From Clostridiales bacterium (GTDB lineage: Bacteria; Bacillota; Clostridia; Caldicoprobacterales; DTU083), in the NCBI GenBank assembly GCA_012512335.1, contig JAAZEK010000177.1, positions 1 to 6,357 on the forward strand: 6,357 nt of DNA. Direction: 5' to 3'. The notes under the pieces are model-generated. The model did not search any database. It was not told the origin of the DNA and saw only the letters and a program-made list of their open reading frames with translations. Made by a program: the position numbers and the translations under genes. Shown here piece after piece: positions 5,735-6,357 of this stretch (its first letter is position 1; each line of letters starts with the position of its first letter).

Positions 5735-6357
5735 ATGAGCAAAATTATTTCATCAATACCAATAATATATGAAGACAACCATCTGCTTGTTGTTGAAAAG
5801 CCAGTTAATATGCCTACTCAAGGCGATTCATCTAAGGACCCTGATTTGCTAGAAACACTTAAGGAGGATATAAAGATTCGCTACCAGAAACCAGGGAATG
5901 TATACTTAGGGCTGGTCCATCGGCTTGACAGACCAGTAGGAGGGGTTATGGTCTTTGCCAAAACTTCCAAAGCAGCTTCAAGGCTCTCTGAGCAGGTACG
6001 GACACGTAGCTTCGGGAAAAAATATCTCGCTGTTGTGCACAAGACACCAACCCCTGTGGGAGGGAGGCTAGAGCATTATCTGGCTAAGAACAGGGCAACA
6101 AATACGGTACAGATTGTTAAAGCTTCGACAAATGAAGGTAAGCAGGCAATTCTGGAATACAAGGTTCTAGAAACTAAGGACATGATGAGTCTCGTATATG
6201 TAGAATTGTTGACAGGCCGCTCTCATCAGATTCGTGTTCAATTTTCTGCGATTGGCCATCCCCTATATGGAGATCAAAAATATGGAGCTCAAGTAAATAA
6301 ACCAGGACAGCAAATTGCATTATGGTCCCATGAAATACGATTTCTCCATCCAACTAC
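5735..6357 (+). CDS. RluA-family RNA pseudouridine synthase, 3' end beyond right edge
   Basis: A partial gene: 207 codons from ATG 5735, open to the edge. The enzyme converts uridine to pseudouridine in rRNA or tRNA. The family marks are IIYEDNHLLVVEKPVNMPTQ (10-29, motif I), HRLDRPVGGVMVFAKT (62-77) with the catalytic aspartate Asp65, KKYLAVV (95-101), and LLTGRSHQIRVQF (158-170) followed by GHPLYGDQKYG (174-184). The reading ends in WSHEIRFLHP, typical of the last barrel strand, so only the final few tens of residues are likely missing. There is no N-terminal S4 RNA-binding domain, so this is the short single-domain type, not a full RluC/RluD form. GGAG (5723-5726) lies 8 nt before the start. 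The specific RNA target cannot be assigned from sequence. Confidence 0.93.
   Translation, partial: MSKIISSIPIIYEDNHLLVVEKPVNMPTQGDSSKDPDLLETLKEDIKIRYQKPGNVYLGLVHRLDRPVGGVMVFAKTSKAASRLSEQVRTRSFGKKYLAVVHKTPTPVGGRLEHYLAKNRATNTVQIVKASTNEGKQAILEYKVLETKDMMSLVYVELLTGRSHQIRVQFSAIGHPLYGDQKYGAQVNKPGQQIALWSHEIRFLHPT

Noticed and set aside
1..6357. CRISPR array, tRNA or rRNA gene, insertion sequence
   Set aside because: No regularly spaced repeats, no tRNA-like cloverleaf sequence, no rRNA-like stretch and no transposase motif was seen in any part of the window.

Overview
The window is AT-rich. Its genes have purine-rich Shine-Dalgarno sequences and promoters with TTGACA-like -35 boxes and TG-extended -10 boxes. 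With a clostridial-type enoate reductase also present, this points to a low-GC Gram-positive anaerobe (Bacillota, probably Clostridia). Genus cannot be told from the sequence. Five gene loci are present: four on the minus strand and one on the plus strand at the right edge.

Left part (1-2460): a two-gene minus-strand operon that continues off the left edge. The first gene (751-2328) encodes a protein with TerB-N-like and TerB-C-like regions. It overlaps by 4 bp (ATGA) the start of a P-loop ATPase of the BrxD/DUF2791 type (1-754, cut at its Walker B motif). Such ATPases occur in type 2 BREX phage-defence loci and in ter-type stress loci, usually next to a large helicase, which would lie beyond the left edge. 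The promoter (2415-2443) is followed at its predicted start site by a perfect LexA-type SOS box (2398-2411). The operon is therefore probably induced by DNA damage. This is the most interesting part of the window.

Middle (2461-3433): an acpH-like ACP phosphodiesterase gene with a GTG start and its own extended -10 promoter. Upstream of it lie an unexplained long inverted repeat and a clear intrinsic terminator belonging to the next gene.

Right part (3434-5344): a complete enoate reductase/2,4-dienoyl-CoA reductase-type flavoenzyme frame of 636 codons (FMN barrel, 4Fe-4S cluster, FAD/NAD(P)H domain). It is interrupted by one in-frame TAG codon at position 180, while everything else is intact. 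This could be a recent nonsense mutation, a sequence error, or a suppressed amber codon. A 390-bp divergent intergenic region (5345-5734) carries a promoter for each direction. It is followed by the start of an RluA-type RNA pseudouridine synthase gene (5735 to the right edge).

The loci other than the left operon look like independent single-gene housekeeping or metabolic units with their own promoters, with no evident functional link to the TerB/BrxD pair.
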